A DNA stretch of 37,752 bases from Flavobacterium sp. (GTDB lineage: Bacteria > Bacteroidota > Bacteroidia > Flavobacteriales > Flavobacteriaceae): positions 1 through 37,752 of the forward strand of contig NZ_JAGKWP010000010.1 in the NCBI RefSeq assembly GCF_021151785.1. Reading direction: 5' to 3'. Position 1 is the first letter of the stretch. Each line of letters opens with the position of its first letter. The notes under the pieces are model-generated. The model was given only the letters and a program-made list of their open reading frames with translations. It was not told where the DNA came from and did not search any database. Positions 29,101-35,121 of the stretch are shown here, one piece after another. The translations under genes were made by a program, and so were the position numbers.

Positions 29101-31910
29101 TCGCCATACCATTCTGAAACGTACATGTATTTTTGGTTGGTATCAAATAGTATGTGAGCTGGGCTGCTTAAAGAAGCCAATAATCCATTATCATTATTAG
29201 TAGTTCCTCTGGTTCCCGAACCAATAAAATTAATTACTACACCGCTTGGGGTAATTTTTCTAATGTAATTATTAGTGGAAGTACTCACACTAAATCCTGG
29301 ATTTGATGATGGATAACTTCCGTCTAATGCTTGTGTAATATATAGATTATCCCCACCATCGATAGCAATTCCATAAGGGTCAGCAAAAGAAGCTCCCGTA
29401 CCTGTACCATTCGTTGTGGTATTCGTTCCGCTTCCAGCAAATGTAGATACAGTTCCTGCGTCTATTTTACGGATTTTTTGGTTGCCTCTATCTACAACAT
29501 ATAATATTCCTGTACTTGAGAAAGCTAAACTAGTTGGGTTGTTAAATCTAGCAGAAGTTAGGTTTCCTTCAGTAGTTCCAGAGGTATTGCTACCAGCAAA
29601 AGTGGTAACAGCGTTAGTTGTTAAATTAATTTTTCTTATACAATGATTTCCTGCATCTGCTACATATAAGTAAGAAGTGCCATTTTCTGTTCTAAAAACT
29701 ACATCCGTGGGTCTTAAAAAACGAGCTGCTGTTCCTGTTGCATCTGTATACCCTGATTGCGAACCTGTTCCTCCTCCAGCAATAGTACTCACGGCACCTG
29801 TAACTAGAACTAGTTTTCTAATTTTGTTGTTTCCACGGTCAGCAATATATAAAATGCCTTGTCCATCGAATGTCATTCCAGAGGGTTGGTCAAAGCGTGC
29901 ATTACCAATTCCTGTTCCGTCATTAGAGCCACTATCACTTGCTAAAAAAGGAGTTGGTGTGGTTTGTCCAGCAATTTGAGTAACCGCGCCAGTAGTTCCG
30001 TCTATTTTTTTAATGCGATGATTGTATGAGTCGGTGAAGTAAATGTTTCTCGAAGCATCCATTACCATTCCCATAGGTGCATTGAATTTAGCTGATAATG
30101 GATTAGTATCGTTTGTATTACCTTCAGAACTTCCTGCAAAGGTAACTACTTTAGAATATGTTCCTGCTGGTATAGTTGTTCCGGTATTAGTTGGAGTTAT
30201 TGGAGTTATTGCTACATTTTGTTGTAGTATTTGTGTTTCATAACTAATGCTAGGTCCTGCTGTTAAACCATTTGTAGTTAAGTTTATAGTTTCGGTATAT
30301 CCACTTCCAGTAGCATTTGTAGCAAAAGCTTTAAAAGAATAAGAGGTATTTGGAGTTAGAGTTGTTATTGCTTTTGTAAAATTGGCAATAGTTCCAGTCA
30401 CTATAATTTTTGTAGTTCCTGCGCCACCAACAATTGGATTAGCATTAATAGTCGTAGGGGCATAAACGAACCCTTTTTCTGTAATTGTGCCACCACCTCC
30501 ATTTGTAACTACTGTTGCGGAAAGTGCTGCTCCTGTAATCCCAATGTTTAAAGTGTTTATGGCATTTACTACTGGTGTTTCAGCTATATTTGTTACATTG
30601 ACTGTTAAGGTTTGAGAGGCAGATTTAGGAATGCTTCCATTGTCAGTAACTTGAATAGTGACGATATAAGAATTATTAGCATCAGAATCAGTAGGGTTTT
30701 CAAAATCTGGAGTCGCATTCAAACTCAATGCACCCGTTGTTTGGTTGATTGTGAATTTTGAAGCATCTGCACCTCCATTAATACTGAAGGTTAAATTTTG
30801 TGCAGGAACATCGTTATCTGTTGCTTGAATGGTTGTAACAGCAGCAGTGTTTTCTGAAATCGTAATAGATGTATTGTTTGAACCCGCTCCGCTAGTAATG
30901 ACAGGAGCTCTGTTGGTTGAAAAAGAAGTTTCTGCTCCATAATAAGTTCCAGAAGCATCCGTTACATATGCTCTTACGTAATAAGTTGTATTTGGTAAAA
31001 GATTGGTTAATGTACTTGTGTAATCAGTTGTTCCAGCTCCTTCATTTGTAAAATTATTTGAAATAGTTGGGTTATGATTAGTAGACCAGCAGATACCTTT
31101 TGCAGTGATTGATGAGCCCGCTTCAGCAATACTTTGTCCTCCCGACTCTGCTGTTATTGTTTGATTATAATTGATGGTTGTGACAGCTTTTGTATTTACT
31201 GTAGCGTTAGGCAAAGAATATAATAATTCAAAAAATAAAGTTTGATTGACACTTGGTATTGGAGTTAATGTTGAGTTTGAAACAATATAAGCTCCTTGAT
31301 TTGACACTCCAGGAAAACTTGAAAAGCCTAAAAAATTATCAGACTGAAGCCAATATGGAGTTAGTGATGAAGGAAGATTTTGCTGAATTGTTATTAAATA
31401 TGAAGTGTATTTTGAAAGACTTACGCTTTGGGTTAAATTTATAAAGTTAGAATTAGAGTAATCTTGGAGAGGAATAGTAGAATTGGTAACACTTATGGTG
31501 TGATTATTATCGTATTTGTCTATAAAACTATATGTTACAGGATCTCCAGGATTAGCAGAAACATTTGCATGTACTTCTCTAACTCTTATTCTAAAAGATC
31601 CCCATGTACCCGTGTTTGGACCTGTAGAATTACTTGAATTCCATAATTTAAAAATAATACTACTGAGTATTACATTTGTAGAAGTAATAGGGCCTATATT
31701 GATGAGATAACCAACCTCATTGTTACCCAAGTAGAGAGGTTCCGTTCCAATTGCAACAGTAGATCCATTTGGACTAATATTACCGTAGAGGACATTATTC
31801 TGTCCAAACCCATTATTCGATTTTAAAAATATAACACCAATTAGTATTATATAAAATATCGATGATAATTTAAATAAGGGGTGTTTTAAAAGAAAATCAT
31901 TTTGCTTCAT
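23148..31910 (-). CDS. Giant secreted multi-domain protein with three NHL propellers and a T9SS tail
   Basis: This 2920-residue protein starts with a signal peptide (hydrophobic IFYIILIGVIFL, then GFGQ). A beta-rich N-terminal domain of unknown type follows (about 40-235), then FN3-like (about 237-332), cadherin-like (about 334-440) and FN3-like (about 441-545) domains. Three supermodules come next (about 552-1000, 1099-1504, 1610-2017), separated by FN3-like domains. Each is ISYxT...TNTG, six NHL blades, then GYxVSPxLPxGL...GTPT. After these are an Ig-like domain (about 2028-2105), PKD-like repeats with paired Cys (to about 2540), three 94-residue repeats (about 2541-2820), and a type IX secretion sorting domain starting FPNPFKETFRI and ending HESLKMIKQ. 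No catalytic domain is visible. It is probably a surface or secreted binding protein. Expression may be controlled by the adjacent AraC-type regulator. Confidence 0.93.
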   Translation of the reverse strand: MKQNDFLLKHPLFKLSSIFYIILIGVIFLKSNNGFGQNNVLYGNISPNGSTVAIGTEPLYLGNNEVGYLINIGPITSTNVILSSIIFKLWNSSNSTGPNTGTWGSFRIRVREVHANVSANPGDPVTYSFIDKYDNNHTISVTNSTIPLQDYSNSNFINLTQSVSLSKYTSYLITIQQNLPSSLTPYWLQSDNFLGFSSFPGVSNQGAYIVSNSTLTPIPSVNQTLFFELLYSLPNATVNTKAVTTINYNQTITAESGGQSIAEAGSSITAKGICWSTNHNPTISNNFTNEGAGTTDYTSTLTNLLPNTTYYVRAYVTDASGTYYGAETSFSTNRAPVITSGAGSNNTSITISENTAAVTTIQATDNDVPAQNLTFSINGGADASKFTINQTTGALSLNATPDFENPTDSDANNSYIVTIQVTDNGSIPKSASQTLTVNVTNIAETPVVNAINTLNIGITGAALSATVVTNGGGGTITEKGFVYAPTTINANPIVGGAGTTKIIVTGTIANFTKAITTLTPNTSYSFKAFATNATGSGYTETINLTTNGLTAGPSISYETQILQQNVAITPITPTNTGTTIPAGTYSKVVTFAGSSEGNTNDTNPLSAKFNAPMGMVMDASRNIYFTDSYNHRIKKIDGTTGAVTQIAGQTTPTPFLASDSGSNDGTGIGNARFDQPSGMTFDGQGILYIADRGNNKIRKLVLVTGAVSTIAGGGTGSQSGYTDATGTAARFLRPTDVVFRTENGTSYLYVADAGNHCIRKINLTTNAVTTFAGSNTSGTTEGNLTSARFNNPTSLAFSSTGILYVVDRGNQKIRKIDAGTVSTFAGSGTNTTTNGTGTGASFADPYGIAIDGGDNLYITQALDGSYPSSNPGFSVSTSTNNYIRKITPSGVVINFIGSGTRGTTNNDNGLLASLSSPAHILFDTNQKYMYVSEWYGDDIRKVEITGYTVSPSLPSGLSLDSTNGTISGTPTATSIATNYAITGYNYYGSNSTNLNITIANLPTITTDAVTSIASSTAVSGGNVTSNGGITLTEKGICWSTTANPTINDNKLADPTTTTGNFTSNLTGLIPATTYYVRAYATNALGTSYGTQVTFTTLIQVPNIAYNTTNSFTLNNPITPLQVTNTGGSVNGINNYVTTIAGSGDNGFADGNGSNAIFNNPQNVAADAAGNIYVADYSNHRIRKIDTSGNVTTLAGNGTNGYLDANGANAQFNHPYGVAVDEYGNVYVTDRDNNKIRKIDPNGNVTTLAGSNLGYTDGNGVSAQFNYPQGIAVDRYRNIYITDIGNYKIRKIDTSGNVTTLAGSTGGQADGLGTNAKFSGPNGIAVDASGNVYVSDQGYNRIRKIDPTGNVTTIAGSSTGYADGIGIEAKFSTPNGIIVDNSGNVYVADTNNYKIRKIDSSGYVSTLAGSSFGFLDGSLTNAKFKGPRGLTVDATGNLYTTDYQLHKIRKITLTGYSVSPSLPAGLVLNTDGSITGTPTALSPATNYTITATNAGGSSSYTISIAVLSLPTVATSINISSSNILTPTSVSVTGNVSSEGGATVTTKGICYATHSLPTTGDTTINYTSGGLGSYSIGLTNLTPNTTYYARAYAQNTQGIAYGNQVEFTTPNVTPNISYNTSNNFTIGNAITPLQVTNTGSTVSGINGMVSTIAGNQSSPGYQDGNGSSAQFDSPTSIAFDTSGNMFIADYVNHRIRKIDTSGNVTTIAGNGEAGFADGNGTEAQFFYPACVATDASNNIYVADAGNHKIRKIDTSGNVTTVAGNGEGGFADGNAATAQFYYPYGVAVDKYGIIYVADYFNNKIRKITPTGSVSTIAGSVEGYADGYYTNAKFKNPIRVIVDTEQNLYVTDSGNNKIRKISYMGSVSTVAGSSQGYSNGNSTSAQFSTPTGVNIDVAGNIYVADYENHKIRKISPSGNVTTLTGGDQGYEDGVLTNAKFSYPYDIAFDNNGNAYVPDKDNAVIRKITLTGYSVSPALPAGLVLNSDGSISGTPTSLSPTTNYTITATNTIGSSSYTISIAVENNVNNVNLPTASAQTLCQGSKVANLTATGTNLKWYSTSTGGNALNPNTTLTSSTYYVSQTISGVESARVAVNVSISPNVGSIGSISGSTNLASNITSATYSVAPVTGATSYVWELPSGMTLLSQTGASINVNLSSSFSNGIIRVKAINACSETSTKSLRIQRSGLVPAGAFSLAISGNSILCPNSSQTYTATEISEGTYFWTIPSTTSIISGQGTRTITLASTASFISGQIKVVCTTNSASQQATYNISGATLPSIITGPSTICGLTTATYSVQQESGVTYQWNVPNGMTIVSGQNSSTIVVSIENQSTTGSISVRSLSTCGTSNRRTLDIGTIPIINSINGATTLCGAAQATIGNNGTVLNNNPLNQYTYSVAAISGVSSYQWSVPNGSTIISGQGSNSIVVNFDLTTFETGLISVQGINNCGNGLVKTLLVSSVTGNITGPTNLCPLSTATYSVPSDLGTNFEWDLPQGMTITSGNGTSSIQVTISHPINFNLNNQVSVSFQTACGGTRNFKLGVNCTDYSNLTTSFCEATNISPYEWIYANLVNGATEYRFNIYDQTGANLITTIDRTVPYFRFYGSNFSYGTTYIIKVQIKQNGSFNAEGSPCHLTLINLPTTSLKQEYCGITEVTPYQWLFANTISGATEYRFNIYDQTGANLISTIDRNVPYFRFYGSNFSYGSTYQVRIQAKQNGVYSSEGTACNVTLMNLPTTSLSQEYCGITGVTPYQWLFANAVTGATEYRFNIYDETGTNLISTIDRNVPYFRFYGSNFSYGSTYQVKIQAKQNGVYSSEGRTCNVSIQEINTRENPTLTKNEIEISLNQKFVAFPNPFKETFRINPLLNEKTEKVKYQIFDVVGKLIESNEIEPSMLIDYSFGSEYPRGVYIINIEQGDYHESLKMIKQ
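23465..24310 (-). repeat. Three tandem 282-bp (94-residue) coding repeats
   Basis: The segment holds three consecutive units of 282 bp within the giant gene. Landmark CCTTC starts recur at 23479, 23761 and 24043. The two units nearest the C-terminus are nearly identical in DNA; the third is more diverged. Each unit reads like EYCGITxVTPYQWLFAN, ATEYRFNIYD, YFRFYGSNFSYGSTY and ends with a Cys, giving two Cys per unit. The fold looks FN3-like. Confidence 0.9.
24290..25850 (-). repeat. Ig-like plus PKD-like domain array
   Basis: One Ig-like domain (LCQGSKVANLTATGTN, WYSTSTGG) is followed by about five PKD-like units of about 85-100 residues. Each has ITGPSTICG-like starts, then TYSV, YxWxxPxGMTIxSG, SIxVxF and a late Cys (LSTCGTS, INNCGNG, QTACGGT). 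In several units an early and a late Cys could form a disulfide. Confidence 0.75.
26020..26972 (-). repeat. NHL beta-propeller 3 (six blades)
   Basis: Six consecutive blades of about 50-54 residues each carry the pattern AGxxxGYADGxxxxAxF, P.GVAVDxxGNIYVADxxNxKIRKI. Blade centres read FDSP, FFYP, FYYP, FKNP, FSTP and FSYP. The propeller is flanked by the two halves of a He_PIG-type domain. Confidence 0.88.
27560..28505 (-). repeat. NHL beta-propeller 2 (six blades)
   Basis: Six blades have centres FNNP, FNHP, FNYP, FSGP, FSTP and FKGP, each ending in IRKI. This is the most regular of the three propellers, with blades close to the family consensus, and it is flanked by the same split He_PIG halves. 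Confidence 0.88.
29085..30153 (-). repeat. NHL beta-propeller 1 (six blades)
   Basis: Six blades have centres FNAP, FDQP, FLRP, FNNP, FADP and LSSP. They are longer and more diverged than in the other two propellers. The fifth carries an extra loop (DGSYPSSNPGFSVSTS). The propeller is again inserted between ISYET...PTNTG and GYTVSPSLPSGL. Confidence 0.85.
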
Positions 31911-31972
31911 ACTTAAAATTAATTTTTGAATTTAGGAATCACAAATAACCAAATTAATTGTTTGATGGTCAA

Positions 31973-32016
31973 CAAATACAAGTCCAATATATTGTTTTAC
32001 GAGTCCAAAATATTGT
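31973..32016 (-). promoter_or_regulatory. Direct repeats at 21-bp spacing with a -7-like box, upstream of the giant gene
   Basis: AGTCCAATATATTGT (31981-31995) and AGTCCAAAATATTGT (32002-32016) match at 14 of 15 bases and start exactly 21 bp apart, two helical turns. On the minus strand they are directly followed by TGTATTTG (31973-31980), one mismatch from TAnnTTTG, with no proper TTTG box 19-21 bases upstream. This looks like an activator-dependent promoter with AraC-type half-sites; the predicted leader is about 55 bases. The function is inference. Confidence 0.55.
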
Positions 32017-32122
32017 AAAGCCATGATTTTCAGTAAGTATTTGTATGTGAAAACCGAGTTGTTTAATGCTTTTAAAAATTGATTTTGTAAAAAATAAAAT
32101 CAATTTTGAACATAATACATAC

Positions 32123-32148
32123 AAAAAAAGTCGCTAAAAAGCAACCTT
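32123..32148 (-). terminator. Terminator of the TPR/AraC regulator gene
   Basis: On the minus strand AAGGTTGC, a 6-base loop and GCGACTTT form an 8-bp stem that includes two G-U pairs, followed by a run of T. It starts 24 bases after the stop codon at 32172. It separates the regulator transcript from the giant gene, so the latter needs its own promoter. Confidence 0.75.
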
Positions 32149-32171
32149 TAAACGTCTTTGTTTTCAAAAAA

Positions 32172-33980
32172 TTACAAGTCTGTTTTTAAAATCTCATCAC
32201 GATAATAGCTTGGCTTTACTCCTGTAAATTTCTCAAAGGTGTTGTAAAATGATTGCTTGGCACCAAAGCCTGCTTGTAAGGCAAGAGCTTCAATTTTGTA
32301 ATGTTTAAGATTTGGGTCTTCAAATAGTTTTTTTACTTCATCTATTCGGAATTTATTAGTATATGAAGTAAAACTAGTATATCCGCCTGCTCGTAATGCA
32401 GCAATTAGATTTCTTTGTGGAATGTTTAATTTTTTTGCTACCTGTTCTATTTTTAATTTTGAATCCAAGTAGGGCTTTTCTTCTAGGTAATAATCATTTA
32501 GCTTATTAAATAAAAATAGTTCTTTTGAGTCTATTTTTTCTTTAATGTTTAAATTCATTGTAGAAGAAAAATTAATTTCTTTTAGTTGTTTTTTCTCTTT
32601 TTCATCTCTATATTTTCTCATCAATACACTATAAGCTGCTGTTTTTTCCTTATGTAGTTTGTTTTTTTTGTACCACATAAAAAATAAACTTCCAGAAAGG
32701 AATAAAAGTACAATAGCTATATTTTGTCTTAAAGAAGAGGCTTGTTTTAAGTGAATAATTTGTTGGTTTTTTTCTTTAGTTTTATACTTTTTATCAAGTT
32801 CATTAATGGCAATTTGTTTTTCCTTTGAAAATATGGAATCACTAAGTGTTTTTAACTCTTCTGTAACAGTAAGAGCTTTTTTATAATCGCCTTTATTTTT
32901 ATAGATACTAATTAATTCTGGTCGTAACATCATGGATAAATTTTTCATACCGATAGAATCAGCAATACGAATGCTTTTCAATAAATAGCGCACAGACTCT
33001 TCGCTTTTTCCTGAATTAATAGCGATTGAAGATAGTCCACTATAAGCTACAGCAAGACTTTCGTAGTTCTTTTCGCTAATGGCATTAGATTTTATTTCAT
33101 TGTATATTTTTTCTGCTATGATATTATTACCTCTATCACTTTCTAAATTAGCCATATTATAAAGCACCATAGTTTTTATTTTTTTTTCAGACTTATTAGT
33201 CAAAACTTTTAACGCTTTGTTGTAGTAGTACATGGCAGTATCGGCATCGGTTTTTCTATAATTTATCCCTAAGTTCATTAAAGCATTTGCTTCTATTTTA
33301 TAATTATGTATTTGTTTACCAATAGCTAAAGCTTTTTTGTAGTAAAAAAAAGAATTTTTCATGTCTTTGCCATAAGCAAAATTGTTCCCCATATTTAGAC
33401 AAATTTTACCTAATGCATTTAAACTATCAAGTTTGCTGTAAATCTCATAGGCTTCAAAGAAATTTTTTTGTGCATTAATAAAATCTAATTTGTTTCCTAA
33501 TAGTAAACCATTTAATTCTAATACAACCCCTGTTTCATATTTTCTGTTTAGCTTTTTAAATAAATTAATAGCGCTAGAAACATAAGGTTCTACTTTTTTA
33601 ATGTGATTGAAATCTATGCCTCCTCTAAAATAAAGTAAAGATTCAGCTATCGCTAGAGAATCAGGTATATTTGCCGCTATATCTCTAACATGTTCCCCTG
33701 AAGATAAAACAGAGTCTAATTTTTTTAATTTTGAAAATGCCTTCTGACGAACTTGATAAATAAGTAATAAATCACTTTTTTTTAATGAATCCTTAGAATT
33801 AAGATTAAGAAGAGTGTCTGTTATATTTAGGGTAATATCTGGACGTTTTTCAAGCTTTAGATTTGCATTATCTAATTTTTTTTTGATATTTTTCTCTTCT
33901 GAAAAATGATTATCATTACATGAAAAAAATGGATTCAACACGCTTAAAACTAATATGACTTTTAACAGGCTAATTTTCAT
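32172..33980 (-). CDS. Membrane-bound TPR regulator with AraC-type DNA-binding domain
   Basis: This 602-residue one-protein sensor has four parts. The N-terminus is a signal sequence ending in NPFFSC, a possible lipobox. About ten TPR-like helix pairs follow (for example YETGVVLELNGLLLGN, FFYYKKALAIGKQIHNYKIE, AMYYYNKALKVL) in a probably periplasmic domain. One membrane helix lies at about 418-436 (IAIVLLFLSGSLFFMWY, then KKNK). The C-terminus, about 490-602, is a cytoplasmic AraC-family HTH (LKIEQVAKKLNIPQRNLIAAL; ALQAGFGAKQSFYNTFEKFTG). Such fusions are frequent in Flavobacteria and carry signals across the inner membrane without a kinase. A -7 box lies upstream (34072-34079) and a terminator downstream. 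The giant gene next door, with its 21-bp direct repeats, is the obvious candidate target. Confidence 0.93.
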   Translation of the reverse strand: MKISLLKVILVLSVLNPFFSCNDNHFSEEKNIKKKLDNANLKLEKRPDITLNITDTLLNLNSKDSLKKSDLLLIYQVRQKAFSKLKKLDSVLSSGEHVRDIAANIPDSLAIAESLLYFRGGIDFNHIKKVEPYVSSAINLFKKLNRKYETGVVLELNGLLLGNKLDFINAQKNFFEAYEIYSKLDSLNALGKICLNMGNNFAYGKDMKNSFFYYKKALAIGKQIHNYKIEANALMNLGINYRKTDADTAMYYYNKALKVLTNKSEKKIKTMVLYNMANLESDRGNNIIAEKIYNEIKSNAISEKNYESLAVAYSGLSSIAINSGKSEESVRYLLKSIRIADSIGMKNLSMMLRPELISIYKNKGDYKKALTVTEELKTLSDSIFSKEKQIAINELDKKYKTKEKNQQIIHLKQASSLRQNIAIVLLFLSGSLFFMWYKKNKLHKEKTAAYSVLMRKYRDEKEKKQLKEINFSSTMNLNIKEKIDSKELFLFNKLNDYYLEEKPYLDSKLKIEQVAKKLNIPQRNLIAALRAGGYTSFTSYTNKFRIDEVKKLFEDPNLKHYKIEALALQAGFGAKQSFYNTFEKFTGVKPSYYRDEILKTDL

Positions 33981-34071
33981 AAAATAAATTAAATCTAAAT
34001 CTGAGTGTTAGAATATTATTGATAGTAATCAAGAGTGCTATTTCTATCTTTACTAATGATAAGTGTTTTTT

Positions 34072-34079
34072 CAAAGATA
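34072..34079 (-). promoter_or_regulatory. -7 element for the TPR/AraC regulator gene
   Basis: On the minus strand TATCTTTG matches TAnnTTTG exactly, about 90 bases before the ATG. No clear TTTG box is seen about 20 bases further upstream, so the promoter may be weak or regulated. The rest of the 238-base gap to lpxH (33981-34218) shows no gene or convincing terminator. Confidence 0.45.
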
Positions 34080-34218
34080 GCTATTTTTTTCATTAAGTTT
34101 TAGATAGACTATGTTGAGTAATTATTTAGATTAATATTAAAGACAATTTAAATACTTAATTGTGTAGTAGGATGTTTATTTTAGTGGTGTTAAGGTTATT
34201 TGATATTTTTTCATAGAA

Positions 34219-34959
34219 TCATTTATATTCTTTCAATTCAAATTGCGCACCATCAAAAACACCATAGGTGAAATAGCTAATCCAATCACCTAAATTGATA
34301 TATTGGGCGTCATTTTCTAAAGTAATGTTCATTGGTAGATGGCGGTGACCAAAAACAAAATAGTCATAGTGCTTGGTTTCCAGTTTTCTTTTGCAATATT
34401 GAATCAACCATTCCTTGTCTTCTCCCAAAAAATGTACATCTGCTTCACCTGAGATCAATTTGTTTTTAACAGACAGATATTGGGCTAATCGCATTCCAAT
34501 ATCTGGGTGCAACCATCGATACATCCATTTAGAAAACGGATGTGTAAATACTTTTTTCATGCGTTTGTAACCCATATCGCCAGGTCCTTTTCCGTCTCCA
34601 TGACCTATTAAAAAAGTTTTGCCATTAAATGTAAATTCTTGATTGTTATGGTAAACGGGAATATTTAATTCTTTTTCGAAATAATCATCCATCCATAAGT
34701 CGTGATTGCCTACAAAAAAATAAATAGGAATACCACTGTCTCTAATTTCAGCGAGTTTGCCTAATACACGCACGAACCCCTTGGGAACAACTGTTTTGTA
34801 CTCAAACCAAAAGTCAAATAAATCTCCTAATAAAAAAATAGCTTCGGCATCTTGTTTAACGGTATCTAGCCATTGAACTAATTTTTGTTCTCTTGGGAAA
34901 CTTACTTCAGGAGTGGGTGCACCTAAATGTTGATCTGATGCAAAGTATATTTTTTTCAA
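34219..34959 (-). CDS. lpxH: UDP-2,3-diacylglucosamine diphosphatase (lipid A synthesis), LpxH-type
   Basis: This calcineurin-like metallophosphoesterase has 246 residues. It is predicted to hydrolyse UDP-2,3-diacylglucosamine to lipid X, the fourth step of lipid A synthesis, at the inner face of the inner membrane. The metal-binding motifs are SDQHLG (D8, H10), LLGDLFDFW, FVGNHDLW, IGHGD and FGHRHLP. The third motif is GNHD where E. coli LpxH has GNRD, so it may belong to a divergent LpxH subgroup. The FDFW motif and the hydrophobic/basic insertion (FSKWMYRWLHPDIGMRLAQY), which resembles the LpxH cap, support lipid-linked substrate use. An exact -7 box lies about 20 bases upstream. Confidence 0.85.
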   Translation of the reverse strand: MKKIYFASDQHLGAPTPEVSFPREQKLVQWLDTVKQDAEAIFLLGDLFDFWFEYKTVVPKGFVRVLGKLAEIRDSGIPIYFFVGNHDLWMDDYFEKELNIPVYHNNQEFTFNGKTFLIGHGDGKGPGDMGYKRMKKVFTHPFSKWMYRWLHPDIGMRLAQYLSVKNKLISGEADVHFLGEDKEWLIQYCKRKLETKHYDYFVFGHRHLPMNITLENDAQYINLGDWISYFTYGVFDGAQFELKEYK

Positions 34960-34978
34960 AGGATTCTTGTTTTTTAAA

Positions 34979-34986
34979 CAAAGTTA
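34979..34986 (-). promoter_or_regulatory. -7 element for lpxH
   Basis: On the minus strand TAACTTTG matches TAnnTTTG exactly, 20 bases before the ATG at 34959. No good TTTG box is present upstream. Confidence 0.5.
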
Positions 34987-35071
34987 GAAAATTGATTGTA
35001 TAAAAAAATAACATTTTAATGTTTATATTTTAAATTTTTATGAAATGTTAATTTACTTATTTTCAATTCCA

Positions 35072-35079
35072 TATTTTTG
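35072..35079 (+). promoter_or_regulatory. -7 element for the secreted protein gene at 35122
   Basis: TATTTTTG matches TAnnTTTG exactly, with a predicted start near 35086 and a leader of about 36 bases. The upstream box is weak. The 162-base gap between lpxH and this gene is very AT-rich and holds the two divergent promoters and nothing else I can see. Confidence 0.5.
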
Positions 35080-35121
35080 TTAAACAACGTTTAAAACTAC
35101 TAACTAAAAAACTAACAAGCA

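Noticed and set aside
34044..34080. Inverted repeat CTATCTTT/AAAGATAG upstream of the TPR/AraC gene
   Set aside because: One arm overlaps the predicted -7 box and would not be transcribed, so it is not an attenuator. At 8 bp in very AT-rich DNA it may be chance; an operator cannot be excluded.
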